Below are positions 14,415 through 20,160 of a stretch of 20,160 nucleotides of DNA, one piece after another. Origin of the DNA: Flavobacteriales bacterium (lineage in GTDB: Bacteria > Bacteroidota > Bacteroidia > Flavobacteriales_F > PHOS-HE28). How positions within the stretch are numbered: the first letter of the stretch is position 1; each line of letters begins with the position of its first letter. Position numbers and translations under genes: made by a program. The stretch is from the NCBI GenBank assembly GCA_020635695.1, contig JACJZH010000023.1, forward strand, positions 1 to 20,160. The letters are read 5' to 3'. The notes below the pieces were generated by a model. It made no database searches and was not told the DNA's origin. It worked only from the letters and a program-made list of their open reading frames with translations.

Positions 14415-14422
14415 TACCTTCA
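14415..14422 (+). promoter_or_regulatory. Candidate -7 element for anmK
   Basis: TACCTTCA differs from TAnnTTTG at the last two positions, but its placement 28 bp before the preferred GTG start and beside the divergent element supports it weakly. Confidence 0.3.
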
Positions 14423-14450
14423 CCCCGGGCCGGAAACCCTGCAGCCCTTG

Positions 14451-15503
14451 GTGGACAAGCCTTTCCGCGTGATCGGAGCCATGTCGGGCAGCTCGTTGGA
14501 CGGGTTGGACCTGTCCCTGTGCCGCTTTCCGGACGGGGACCGCCCCTTCAACATCGAAGCCGCCCGGACGGTTCCCTACCCCGCCGACCTGCGCCGCCGG
14601 CTGCTGGAGGCCATGGACGCTCCCGCCCTGGAGGCCGCCCGCCTGGACCGCGACCTGGGACGCTTCATCGGCGAGGCCTGCCGGGACCTGATCGCCGAGG
14701 CCGGAACCGCCGACCTGGTGGCCTCGCATGGGCATACGCTGTACCACCGGCCCGAGGAGGGCCTCACCACCGCCCTGGGCCACGGGGCCTGGATCGCCGC
14801 CGCCTGCGGGCTGCCCGTGGTGAACGAGCTGCGCAGCCTGGACGTGGCGCTGGGGGGGCAGGGCGCACCGCTGGTTCCCCTGGGTGAACGCGATCTCTTC
14901 CCCGGGCACCGGGCCTTCCTGAACCTGGGCGGCATCTGCAACGTGGGGCTGCATGGCACCGACCGCGTGCTCGGCTACGACGTGTGCATCGGCAACCAAG
15001 CGTTGGACCGGCTGGCCGGCGAGGCGGGGCTGGACTGCGACCGCGATGGGGCGCTGGCCCGGTCGGGTGTGGTGGACCAGGAGCTGCTGGCCGCGCTGGA
15101 CTCCCTCCCCTTCCATGCACAGTCGCCGCCCCGTTCGCTGGGCCGGGAGTGGTTCCGTGAGGCCGTGGAACCCCTGATCGGGCGAACGGACATTCCCCTG
15201 GCCGACCGCCTCCGCACCGTCGTCGAGCACATCGCCGGGCAGGTGGCGAAGGCCTTGGAAGGCGCGCGTGGTCCCGTGCTGGTCACCGGCGGCGGGGCGC
15301 ACAACGGCTTCCTCGTGGAACGGCTGCGGGCGCGTTCCTCGACGCCCGTGGAGCTTCCCGAGAAGGACGTGATCGACTTCAAGGAGGCGCTGGTCTTCGC
15401 CTGGCTGGGCCTGCTGCGCTGGCAGGGACGCCCCACCAGCCTGGCCTCGGTGACCGGGGCCGCGCGCGACAGCGTGGGCGGGGCGGTGTGGCTGCCCTAT
15501 TAA
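14451..15503 (+). CDS. anmK: Anhydro-N-acetylmuramic acid kinase
   Basis: Phosphorylates 1,6-anhydroMurNAc released from turned-over cell wall, opening the anhydro ring to give MurNAc-6-phosphate for recycling. Seen: the N-terminal ATP-binding motif IGAMSGSSLDGLDLSL (8-23), ASHGHTLYH (91-99), SLDVALGGQGAPLVPLGE (129-146), AFLNLGGICNV (155-165), GYDVCIGNQALD (175-186, with Asp177 at the usual catalytic position) and TGGGAHNGFL near the C-terminus. No ATG fits: the ATG at 14481 would delete part of the ATP site. The GTG at 14451, giving a 350-residue protein of family length, is preferred; a TTG one codon earlier is possible. The frame stays open further upstream only as an antisense shadow of the divergent acyl-CoA dehydrogenase. 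Confidence 0.9.
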   Translation: MDKPFRVIGAMSGSSLDGLDLSLCRFPDGDRPFNIEAARTVPYPADLRRRLLEAMDAPALEAARLDRDLGRFIGEACRDLIAEAGTADLVASHGHTLYHRPEEGLTTALGHGAWIAAACGLPVVNELRSLDVALGGQGAPLVPLGERDLFPGHRAFLNLGGICNVGLHGTDRVLGYDVCIGNQALDRLAGEAGLDCDRDGALARSGVVDQELLAALDSLPFHAQSPPRSLGREWFREAVEPLIGRTDIPLADRLRTVVEHIAGQVAKALEGARGPVLVTGGGAHNGFLVERLRARSSTPVELPEKDVIDFKEALVFAWLGLLRWQGRPTSLASVTGAARDSVGGAVWLPY

Positions 15504-15537
15504 CACCCGGCTGGGGGAAGCACCGGTCCCAACGGCG

Positions 15538-15566
15538 TTGTCCGGCAGGGCACCGGACTACTTTTG
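15538..15566 (+). promoter_or_regulatory. Full -33/-7 promoter for the amino-acid dehydrogenase
   Basis: TTG at 15538-15540, an 18-bp spacer, then TACTTTTG at 15559-15566, a perfect TAnnTTTG. This is the only place in the window where both halves of the Bacteroidota promoter are clear. It also shows that the TTG is a promoter element and not the start codon of the downstream frame. Confidence 0.7.
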
Positions 15567-15588
15567 GGACCTACCTGCAGGAGAAGGG

Positions 15589-16812
15589 ATGAGAGACGCA
15601 TTGAAGCGCTTCGAGGAACGCGCGCCGGAGATCGTGTTCGAATGGCATGATGCGCCCACGGGAGCCCGAGGTTGGGTGGTGATCAACAGCCTGCGCGGCG
15701 GCGCGGCCGGGGGCGGCACTCGCATGCGCGTGGGGCTGGACAAGCGCGAGGTGGAGAGCCTGGCCAAGACCATGGAGGTCAAGTTCACCGTGAGCGGTCC
15801 GCCGATCGGCGGGGCCAAGAGCGGCATCGACTTCGACCCGCGCGACCCCCGCAAGAAGGAGGTGCTGGAGCGCTGGTACCGCGCGGTGATCCCCCTGCTG
15901 AAGACCTACTACGGCACCGGCGGCGACCTGAACGTGGACGAGCTGCACGAGGTGATCCCCATCACCGAGCAGTACGGCCTGTGGCACCCCCAGGAGGGCG
16001 TGGTGAACGGGCATTTCGGCGACGAGGCCGCCACCAAGGTGAAGGCCATCGGCCAGCTGCGCACCGGCGTGAGCAAGGTGGTGGAGGACCCCGCCTACAC
16101 CCCCATGGTGGGACGCTACGCGGTGGCCGACATGATCACCGGCTGGGGCGTGGCCGAGAGCGTGCGGCACTACTACGGCATCTACGGCGGCGACCTGAAG
16201 GGCAAGCGCGTCATCGTGCAGGGCTGGGGCAACGTGGCATCGGCCGCGGGCCATTACCTGGCCGGTCAGGGCGCGCACATCGTGGGCATCATCGACCGGG
16301 CGGGTGGCCTGGTCGCCCCGGGAGGATTGAGCGCCGATGCCGTGAAGGAGCTCTTCCTGAACAAGCAGGGCAACGCGCTGAACAGCCCGGACATCAAGCC
16401 CTTCGAGGAGGTGAACGCCGCGATCTGGGACACCGGCGCCGAGGTGTTCCTGCCCTGCGCCGCCAGCCGCCTGGTGACGCGCGACCAGGTGGACCGCCTG
16501 GTGGCCAACGGCCTGGAGGTGATCAGCAGCGGGGCCAACGTGCCCTTCGCCGACCCGGAGATCTTCTACGGGCCCATCGCCGAGCACGCCGATGGCAAGG
16601 TGAGCGTGATCCCCGACTTCATCGCCAACTGCGGCATGGCCCGCGTGTTCGCCTACTGCATGGGCACCGACGCCGAGCTCACCGACCGCGCCATCTTCGA
16701 GGACGTGAGCCACGTGGTGCGCAGGGCGCTGGAGCGCACCCACGCACGCCATGCCGAACGCACCCACCTGACGCGCACCGCGTTCGAGATCGCCTTGGAG
16801 GAACTGAACTGA
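15589..16812 (+). CDS. Glu/Leu/Phe/Val dehydrogenase family protein
   Basis: NAD(P)-dependent amino-acid dehydrogenase that reversibly deaminates an amino acid to its 2-oxo acid. The 407-residue product has the N-terminal substrate domain with RGGAAGGGTRMR (36-47), Lys65 in MEVKFTVSG, and catalytic-type Lys77 in GPPIGGAKSGIDFD. GGDLNVDE (111-118) probably supplies the active-site Asp. The Rossmann domain contains VIVQGWGNVASAAGHYL (about 205-221). The C-terminus contains ISSGANVPF and IANCGMAR. The motifs GGAKSG and GGDLNVDE differ from classical GdhA, so glutamate as substrate is not assured. The ATG at 15589 follows a purine-rich GGAGAAGGG and a complete promoter, and I prefer it to an upstream TTG. 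exbB follows after 47 bp. Confidence 0.88.
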   Translation: MRDALKRFEERAPEIVFEWHDAPTGARGWVVINSLRGGAAGGGTRMRVGLDKREVESLAKTMEVKFTVSGPPIGGAKSGIDFDPRDPRKKEVLERWYRAVIPLLKTYYGTGGDLNVDELHEVIPITEQYGLWHPQEGVVNGHFGDEAATKVKAIGQLRTGVSKVVEDPAYTPMVGRYAVADMITGWGVAESVRHYYGIYGGDLKGKRVIVQGWGNVASAAGHYLAGQGAHIVGIIDRAGGLVAPGGLSADAVKELFLNKQGNALNSPDIKPFEEVNAAIWDTGAEVFLPCAASRLVTRDQVDRLVANGLEVISSGANVPFADPEIFYGPIAEHADGKVSVIPDFIANCGMARVFAYCMGTDAELTDRAIFEDVSHVVRRALERTHARHAERTHLTRTAFEIALEELN

Positions 16813-16859
16813 ATACGACCGCGGGGCACTTCCCCGTTCCCTTGAACAGACCAGGAACC

Positions 16860-17582
16860 ATGCTGCTCGACCTCATCGCCCAGATCCAGGACCCCGCCGA
16901 AGCGGCGCGCCAGGTGCTGGAACAGACCGCCACCACCCCCGTGGAGCCCACGATGGAGACCATCTCCATCTGGGAGCTGATCAAGAACGGGGGCTGGTAC
17001 ATCATGGGGCCGCTCGGCCTCATGTCCCTGCTCGCCGTGTACCTGATCATCGAACGGGCCCTCGCCATCCGGCGCGCCCTGAAGCAGGACGACAACTTCA
17101 TGAGCAAGATCCGGGACTACATCCATGAGGGGAAGATCGACTCGGCCCGCAACCTCTGCACACAGACCGATTCGCCCATCGCCCGGATGCTGGACAAGGG
17201 CCTGAGCCGCATCGGCAAGCCCCTGAAGGACATCGAGGTGAGCATCGAGAACGCCGGCAAGCTGGAGGTGTACCAGCTGGAGAAGGGCCTCAGCATCCTG
17301 GCCACCATCTCCGGCGCCGCCCCCATGATCGGCTTCCTGGGCACGGTCATCGGCATGATCGTCACCTTCCACACCATGAAGATCAGCGGGGCCGGCGTGG
17401 AACTGGACCAGCTCTCCGGCGGCATCATGCAGGCCATGGTCACCACCGTGGCCGGTCTGGTGATCGGCATCGTGGCCTACGTGGCCTACAACACCCTGGT
17501 GGCCCGCGTGAACAAGGTGGTCCAGAACATGGAGGCCAGCACCATCGCGTTCATGGACGTGCTGGAGGCCCCCGCCAAATAA
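16860..17582 (+). CDS. exbB: ExbB / MotA-TolQ-type proton channel protein
   Basis: Inner-membrane subunit of the proton-driven ExbB-ExbD-TonB motor that energises outer-membrane receptors. The 240-residue product has an N-terminal amphipathic stretch (1-40), then membrane segment 1 (about 47-66), a cytoplasmic loop (70-140), and segments 2 (about 145-170) and 3 (about 193-215). The family motif SGAAPMIGFLGTVIGM (151-166) and TTVAGLVIGIVAYVAYN (195-211) are both present, with the polar threonines expected to line the proton path. The ATG at 16860 gives a normal length; the frame is open upstream only as a shadow of the dehydrogenase gene. exbD starts 6 bp after the stop, indicating translational coupling. 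MotA/TolQ-like function is the alternative, but exbD and a tonB-like gene follow. Confidence 0.92.
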   Translation: MLLDLIAQIQDPAEAARQVLEQTATTPVEPTMETISIWELIKNGGWYIMGPLGLMSLLAVYLIIERALAIRRALKQDDNFMSKIRDYIHEGKIDSARNLCTQTDSPIARMLDKGLSRIGKPLKDIEVSIENAGKLEVYQLEKGLSILATISGAAPMIGFLGTVIGMIVTFHTMKISGAGVELDQLSGGIMQAMVTTVAGLVIGIVAYVAYNTLVARVNKVVQNMEASTIAFMDVLEAPAK

Positions 17583-17588
17583 GCCGCC

Positions 17589-17984
17589 ATGTCCCTGCGC
17601 AGCACCCACAAGATCGACGCCGGGTTCAGCATGAGCTCCATGACGGACCTCGTGTTCCTGCTGCTGATCTTCTTCGTGATCGTGAGCACCCTGGTGAGCC
17701 CCTACGCCCTGCCGGTGGACCTGCCCAAGAGCGCCAATAAGACCAAGGAGAAGCCGAAGGTGGCCGTGCGCATCGACGCCGACCAGCACTTCAGTGTGAA
17801 CAACCAGCTGATCGAACCCCTGGACCTGGAGGGTGTACTGAAGGACGAGATGGTGAAGCACGCCGAGGACAAGGCCATCGTGCTGCACGTGGACCAGCAG
17901 GTGCCCACAGGCGTCACCGTGGGCGTGTTGGACATCGCCAAGCGGAACAAATGGAAGATCATCCTGGCAACGAAGCCTGAATGA
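17589..17984 (+). CDS. exbD: ExbD / TolR family biopolymer transport protein
   Basis: Partner of ExbB in the proton-driven motor. The 131-residue product is typical: a short cytoplasmic N-terminus (SLRSTHKIDAGFSMSSMTD), one membrane helix (about 20-38, LVFLLLIFFVIVSTLV) headed by Asp20, the protonatable residue conserved in ExbD/TolR, and a periplasmic domain (about 55-131) with VAVRIDADQHFSVNN and IVLHVDQQVPTGVTVGVLDIAKR. It follows exbB at 6 bp. Only one exbD gene is present, whereas some Bacteroidota carry two in tandem. A 92-bp repeat-rich gap separates it from tonB. Confidence 0.92.
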   Translation: MSLRSTHKIDAGFSMSSMTDLVFLLLIFFVIVSTLVSPYALPVDLPKSANKTKEKPKVAVRIDADQHFSVNNQLIEPLDLEGVLKDEMVKHAEDKAIVLHVDQQVPTGVTVGVLDIAKRNKWKIILATKPE

Positions 17985-17993
17985 TGTTGAGGG

Positions 17994-18028
17994 TTGGATG
18001 TTGGATGTTGGACGTTGGATGTTGGATG
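17994..18028 (+). repeat. Heptamer tandem repeat, (TTGGATG)x5
   Basis: Five head-to-tail copies of TTGGATG, the third reading TTGGACG, flanked by decayed units TTGAGGG (17987-17993) and TTGTGAC (18029-18035). The array begins just after the exbD stop. Heptamer arrays are known as short tandemly repeated repetitive DNA in some bacteria. Copy number could vary by slippage. It is non-coding on this strand. Confidence 0.85.
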
Positions 18029-18044
18029 TTGTGACCGACCACCC

Positions 18045-18073
18045 GTAGCGTCGACCCGTTGGATCGACCATAC
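18045..18073. repeat. Palindromic GTCGAC repeat element, copy 2
   Basis: GTAGCGTCGACCC pairs imperfectly (three mismatches) with GGATCGACCATAC around a short loop. It matches the reverse complement of 13161-13188 over the core and both flanks (ACCCGTAG on the left, CCATG on the right). It ends 3 bp before the tonB-like ATG, so it forms most of that gene's immediate leader. Confidence 0.65.
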
Positions 18074-18076
18074 ACC

Positions 18077-18877
18077 ATGAGCACCATCGCCATCGACCAC
18101 AAGGAGGACCGCCGGAACGGCGTCATCGGCACCGTGGTGTTCCACGCGCTGCTGGTGCTGCTGTTCCTGTTCTTCGGCCTGCAGCAGCCCGACCCGCCGC
18201 TGGAGGAGACCGGCGTGGAGATCGCCATGGCCGACTTCGGCACCACCGACATGGGTAGCGGCAACACGGAAACGCCCGACCCGGGCAGCGAACAGGCCAG
18301 CGCGGCACCCACGCCCGACACCAGCCCGGAAGCCCCCGAGGAAGTGGCCACGGAAGAGGAGAGCGAGGTGAGCCAGGTGACGCCGCCCAAGCCCACCCCG
18401 AAGCCGAAGCCCAAGCCCGACCCGCCCAAGGAGCAGCCCAAGCCCGAGGAACCGAAGCCGCAGGTCTCGAACCAGCTCTCGAACGCCCTGAACAGCTGGG
18501 GCCAGGGCGGTGGCGGCAACAGCGGTGAAGGGGACAGCCAGCAGCCCGGCAATGCCGGCGTGGAGCATGGCAAGCCGGACGGCATCGGCACCTTCCACGG
18601 CGATGGATGGAGCGTGAGCCTCGGCGGCCGCGGCCTGATGAAGGGGCCCAACATCACCGACAAGCCCAGCGAGGGCGGCAAGGTGGTGCTGAACATCTTC
18701 GTGGACCGCCAGGGCAAGGTGACCCGGGTGACGCAGAACCTGGACAAGAGCACCACCACCAGCCAGGTGCTCTTCAACATCGCCCGCAAGGCCGCCCTGC
18801 AGTGCACCTTCAGTGCCAAGCCCGACGGGGCCGCCGAACAGCGGGGCGAGATGTCCTTCGTCTTCATCCTCGAGTAA
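18077..18877 (+). CDS. tonB: TonB-like energy transducer
   Basis: Periplasm-spanning protein that carries energy from ExbB/ExbD to outer-membrane receptors. The 266-residue product has one membrane helix (about 15-36) with His23 in VVFHALLVLL, matching the essential His of TonB's anchor. An acidic Glu/Asp/Thr-rich segment (41-100) follows, then a Pro/Lys repeat (103-128, e.g. PPKPTPKPKPKPDPPKEQ) that would span the periplasm, and a Gly/Asn-rich stretch (138-170). The C-terminal domain (about 200-266) begins GGKVVLNIFVDRQGKVTRV and ends FVFILE. The last part is a weak TonB C-terminal fold and lacks an obvious YP motif, so TolA-like or gliding-related function remains possible. The ATG at 18077 is preferred over a TTG inside the palindromic element. 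Confidence 0.8.
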   Translation: MSTIAIDHKEDRRNGVIGTVVFHALLVLLFLFFGLQQPDPPLEETGVEIAMADFGTTDMGSGNTETPDPGSEQASAAPTPDTSPEAPEEVATEEESEVSQVTPPKPTPKPKPKPDPPKEQPKPEEPKPQVSNQLSNALNSWGQGGGGNSGEGDSQQPGNAGVEHGKPDGIGTFHGDGWSVSLGGRGLMKGPNITDKPSEGGKVVLNIFVDRQGKVTRVTQNLDKSTTTSQVLFNIARKAALQCTFSAKPDGAAEQRGEMSFVFILE

Positions 18878-18878
18878 G

Positions 18879-20096
18879 GTGGACTACGCCGAGACCTTGG
18901 CGTACCTCTACGCCCGGCTCCCGATGTTCCAGCGGCTGGGCCCGGCCGCCTACAAGGCCGACCTGGGCAACACCCACGCCCTGATGGAGGCCCTGGGCCA
19001 CCCCGAACGGGGTCTGCGCTGCGTGCATGTGGCCGGTACCAACGGCAAGGGCAGCACCAGTCACCTGATCGCCAGCATCCTGCAGGAGGCCGGGCTGAAG
19101 GTGGGATTGCACACCTCACCCCACCTCAAGGACTTCCGCGAGAGATTCCGGATCAACGGAAAGCCCGTGCCCGAGCAGGTGGTCGTGGACTTCGTGGAGC
19201 GGCACCGGGAGGCCTTCGAGCCGGTGCAGGCCAGCTTCTTCGAATGGGGCGTGGCCTTCGCGCTGTGGTGGTTCCGCGAAGAGGCAGTGGACATCGCCGT
19301 GCTGGAGACCGGCATGGGCGGTCGGCTGGACAGCACCAACGTGGTGACGCCCGAAGTAGCCGTGATCACCAACGTGGGCTGGGACCACATGCAGTTCCTG
19401 GGCGACACGTTGGAGTCCATCGCCGGGGAGAAGGCGGGCATCATCAAGACCGGCGTGCCGGTGGTGGTGGGTGAAGCGGAGGGTGATGTGAAGGAGGTCT
19501 TCCGCAGGAAAGCGGCCGGGCTGCAGGCCCCGATCACCTTCGTGGACCAGTCGTCCCCGCTGCCCGCAAGGTCAGGACTGCTGGGTCCGCACCAGGAGCG
19601 CAACGCCCGCACCGCCGTGGCGACCATCGAGGTCCTGCGCGAACGCGGGTGGGCTGTTCCGGACAAGGCGGTGGCGAACGGACTGGAGCGCGTGGTGGCC
19701 AATACCGGGTTGCAGGGCCGCTGGCAGGTGCTGGCCGAGCCACCCCTCACGATCGCCGATGTGGCGCATAACGTGGACGGCCTCCGGGCCGTGCGGCGCA
19801 TGCTGGAATGCACTCCCTACGAGCGCCTGCACGTGGTGCTGGGCGTGGTGAACGACAAGGACCCAGGTCGGGTGCTTGCCGAATTGCCCAAGGACGCCAC
19901 CTATTACTTCTGCAAGGCGGACATCCCGCGGGGCATGGAAGCCACCGAGCTGCAAGCGCATGCCCAAGAGGCGGGACTGGCTGGCACCGTGTACGGTTCG
20001 GTCCGCGAGGCCTACCAAGCGGCCCGAAGCCACGCCCGCCTGAACGACCTGGTGTTGGTCACCGGCAGCGTGTTCGTGGTGGCCGAGGTGCTCTAA
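18879..20096 (+). CDS. folC: Bifunctional folylpolyglutamate / dihydrofolate synthase
   Basis: ATP-dependent Mur-ligase-fold enzyme that adds glutamate to folates and, in many bacteria, to dihydropteroate. The 405-residue product has the P-loop HVAGTNGKGSTSH (50-62), LHTSPHLKDFRERFRING (78-94), the metal/ATP segment LETGMGGRLDSTN (142-154), TNVGWDHMQFLG (164-175) and GEKAGIIKTGVP, in which Lys185 corresponds to the carbamylated lysine. The C-terminal domain contains DVAHNVDG. I place the start at GTG 18879, 1 bp after the tonB stop: it yields the normal family N-terminus (DYAETLAYLYARLPMFQR). The upstream ATG at 18813 lies inside tonB and adds low-complexity residues. Translation is probably coupled to tonB. 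Confidence 0.94.
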   Translation: MDYAETLAYLYARLPMFQRLGPAAYKADLGNTHALMEALGHPERGLRCVHVAGTNGKGSTSHLIASILQEAGLKVGLHTSPHLKDFRERFRINGKPVPEQVVVDFVERHREAFEPVQASFFEWGVAFALWWFREEAVDIAVLETGMGGRLDSTNVVTPEVAVITNVGWDHMQFLGDTLESIAGEKAGIIKTGVPVVVGEAEGDVKEVFRRKAAGLQAPITFVDQSSPLPARSGLLGPHQERNARTAVATIEVLRERGWAVPDKAVANGLERVVANTGLQGRWQVLAEPPLTIADVAHNVDGLRAVRRMLECTPYERLHVVLGVVNDKDPGRVLAELPKDATYYFCKADIPRGMEATELQAHAQEAGLAGTVYGSVREAYQAARSHARLNDLVLVTGSVFVVAEVL

Positions 20097-20109
20097 GCCC
20101 GACACGGCC

Positions 20110-20117
20110 TATCTTTG
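20110..20117 (+). promoter_or_regulatory. -7 element for the gene at the right edge
   Basis: TATCTTTG is an exact TAnnTTTG match, 14 bp after the folC stop and 24 bp before the putative tRNA start. No TTG is found at the -33 distance. Confidence 0.55.
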
Positions 20118-20140
20118 CCGCCCGTTCTTCGGAACATCCT

Positions 20141-20160
20141 GGAAGCATGGCTCAGTTGGT
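20141..20160 (+). tRNA. Probable 5' end of a tRNA gene, cut by the window edge
   Basis: The last 20 bases fit tRNA positions 1-20: a 7-base acceptor strand GGAAGCA, U8, G9, the D-stem GCTC, A14, and a D-loop GTTGGT with the conserved GG. The anticodon lies outside the window, so the amino acid is unknown. The same bases could begin a protein (ATG at 20147: Met-Ala-Gln-Leu-), but the string from U8 onward is the standard tRNA pattern and a phylum-type promoter lies upstream. Confidence 0.6.

Noticed and set aside
15538..15588. TTG at 15538 as the start of the amino-acid dehydrogenase
   Set aside because: The TTG fits the -33 promoter element, 18 bp before a perfect -7 box. The ATG at 15589 has a purine-rich sequence ahead of it and gives the normal family N-terminus.
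16822..16836. Small hairpin CGGGG-CACTT-CCCCG between the dehydrogenase and exbB as a terminator
   Set aside because: The stem is only 5 bp and no T-tract follows. It is too weak to call as a terminator.
17994..18028. Possible CRISPR-like array
   Set aside because: The repeat unit is 7 bp with no spacers and there are no cas genes; it is a simple tandem repeat.
18813..18878. ATG at 18813 as the folC start
   Set aside because: It lies deep inside tonB and adds a Ser/Pro-rich stretch absent from FolC proteins. The GTG at 18879 abuts the tonB stop and gives the family N-terminus.
20147..20160. A protein gene starting Met-Ala-Gln-Leu at the right edge
   Set aside because: The 20 bases from 20141 match the invariant tRNA positions U8, A14, G18 and G19 and the D-stem. 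This is the less likely reading but is not excluded.

Overview
This window looks like a piece of chromosome from a GC-rich member of the Bacteroidota, most likely near Flavobacteriales. Three lines of evidence support this. It carries type IX secretion / gliding genes (porU, porV, a porP/sprF-like gene and gldJ), which are confined to that phylum. Several genes are preceded by the phylum's unusual -7 promoter element TAnnTTTG, which stands out as an AT-rich island in GC-rich DNA. An exbB-exbD-tonB-folC run is arranged as in many Bacteroidota. Genes are packed tightly and no gene-free stretch exceeds about 170 bp. I see no phage, IS element, CRISPR array or other clear mobile element.

Layout. 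At 1-1574 (minus) lie pyruvate dehydrogenase E1 alpha (pdhA) and cytidine deaminase (cdd). At 1650-3076 (plus) is a two-gene module of a VTC-type polyphosphate polymerase domain protein and a DUF4956 membrane protein. At 3080-8853 (minus) come porU, porV and ispF, in that transcription order. At 9022-11801 (plus) are a porP/sprF-family gene and gldJ, followed after a strong hairpin by murF (11858-13147). A convergent acyl-CoA dehydrogenase (13227-14369, minus) is divergent from anmK (14451-15503, plus). A Glu/Leu-type amino-acid dehydrogenase (15589-16812) has the clearest promoter in the window. It is followed by exbB, exbD, a tonB-like gene and folC (16860-20096). The last 20 bases look like the 5' end of a tRNA behind its own -7 element.

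How the genes fit together. PorU (gingipain-fold C-terminal signal peptidase), PorV (its outer-membrane shuttle partner), a PorP-like barrel and GldJ are all outer-membrane T9SS/gliding parts, transcribed divergently from one 168-bp intergenic region. MurF and AnmK act in peptidoglycan synthesis and recycling. ExbB/ExbD/TonB energise outer-membrane transport. The window is therefore envelope-heavy, mixed with central metabolism (PDH, acyl-CoA and amino-acid dehydrogenases, IspF, FolC, Cdd).

The most notable non-coding structures are a perfect 12-bp inverted repeat in the signal-peptide codons of the porP-like gene, phased ATCAACA repeats in the porU leader, a pair of related palindromic elements in opposite orientation (13161-13188 and 18045-18073), and a heptamer tandem array in front of tonB. 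I did not find a convincing wholly new system; the gene content is recognisable throughout.
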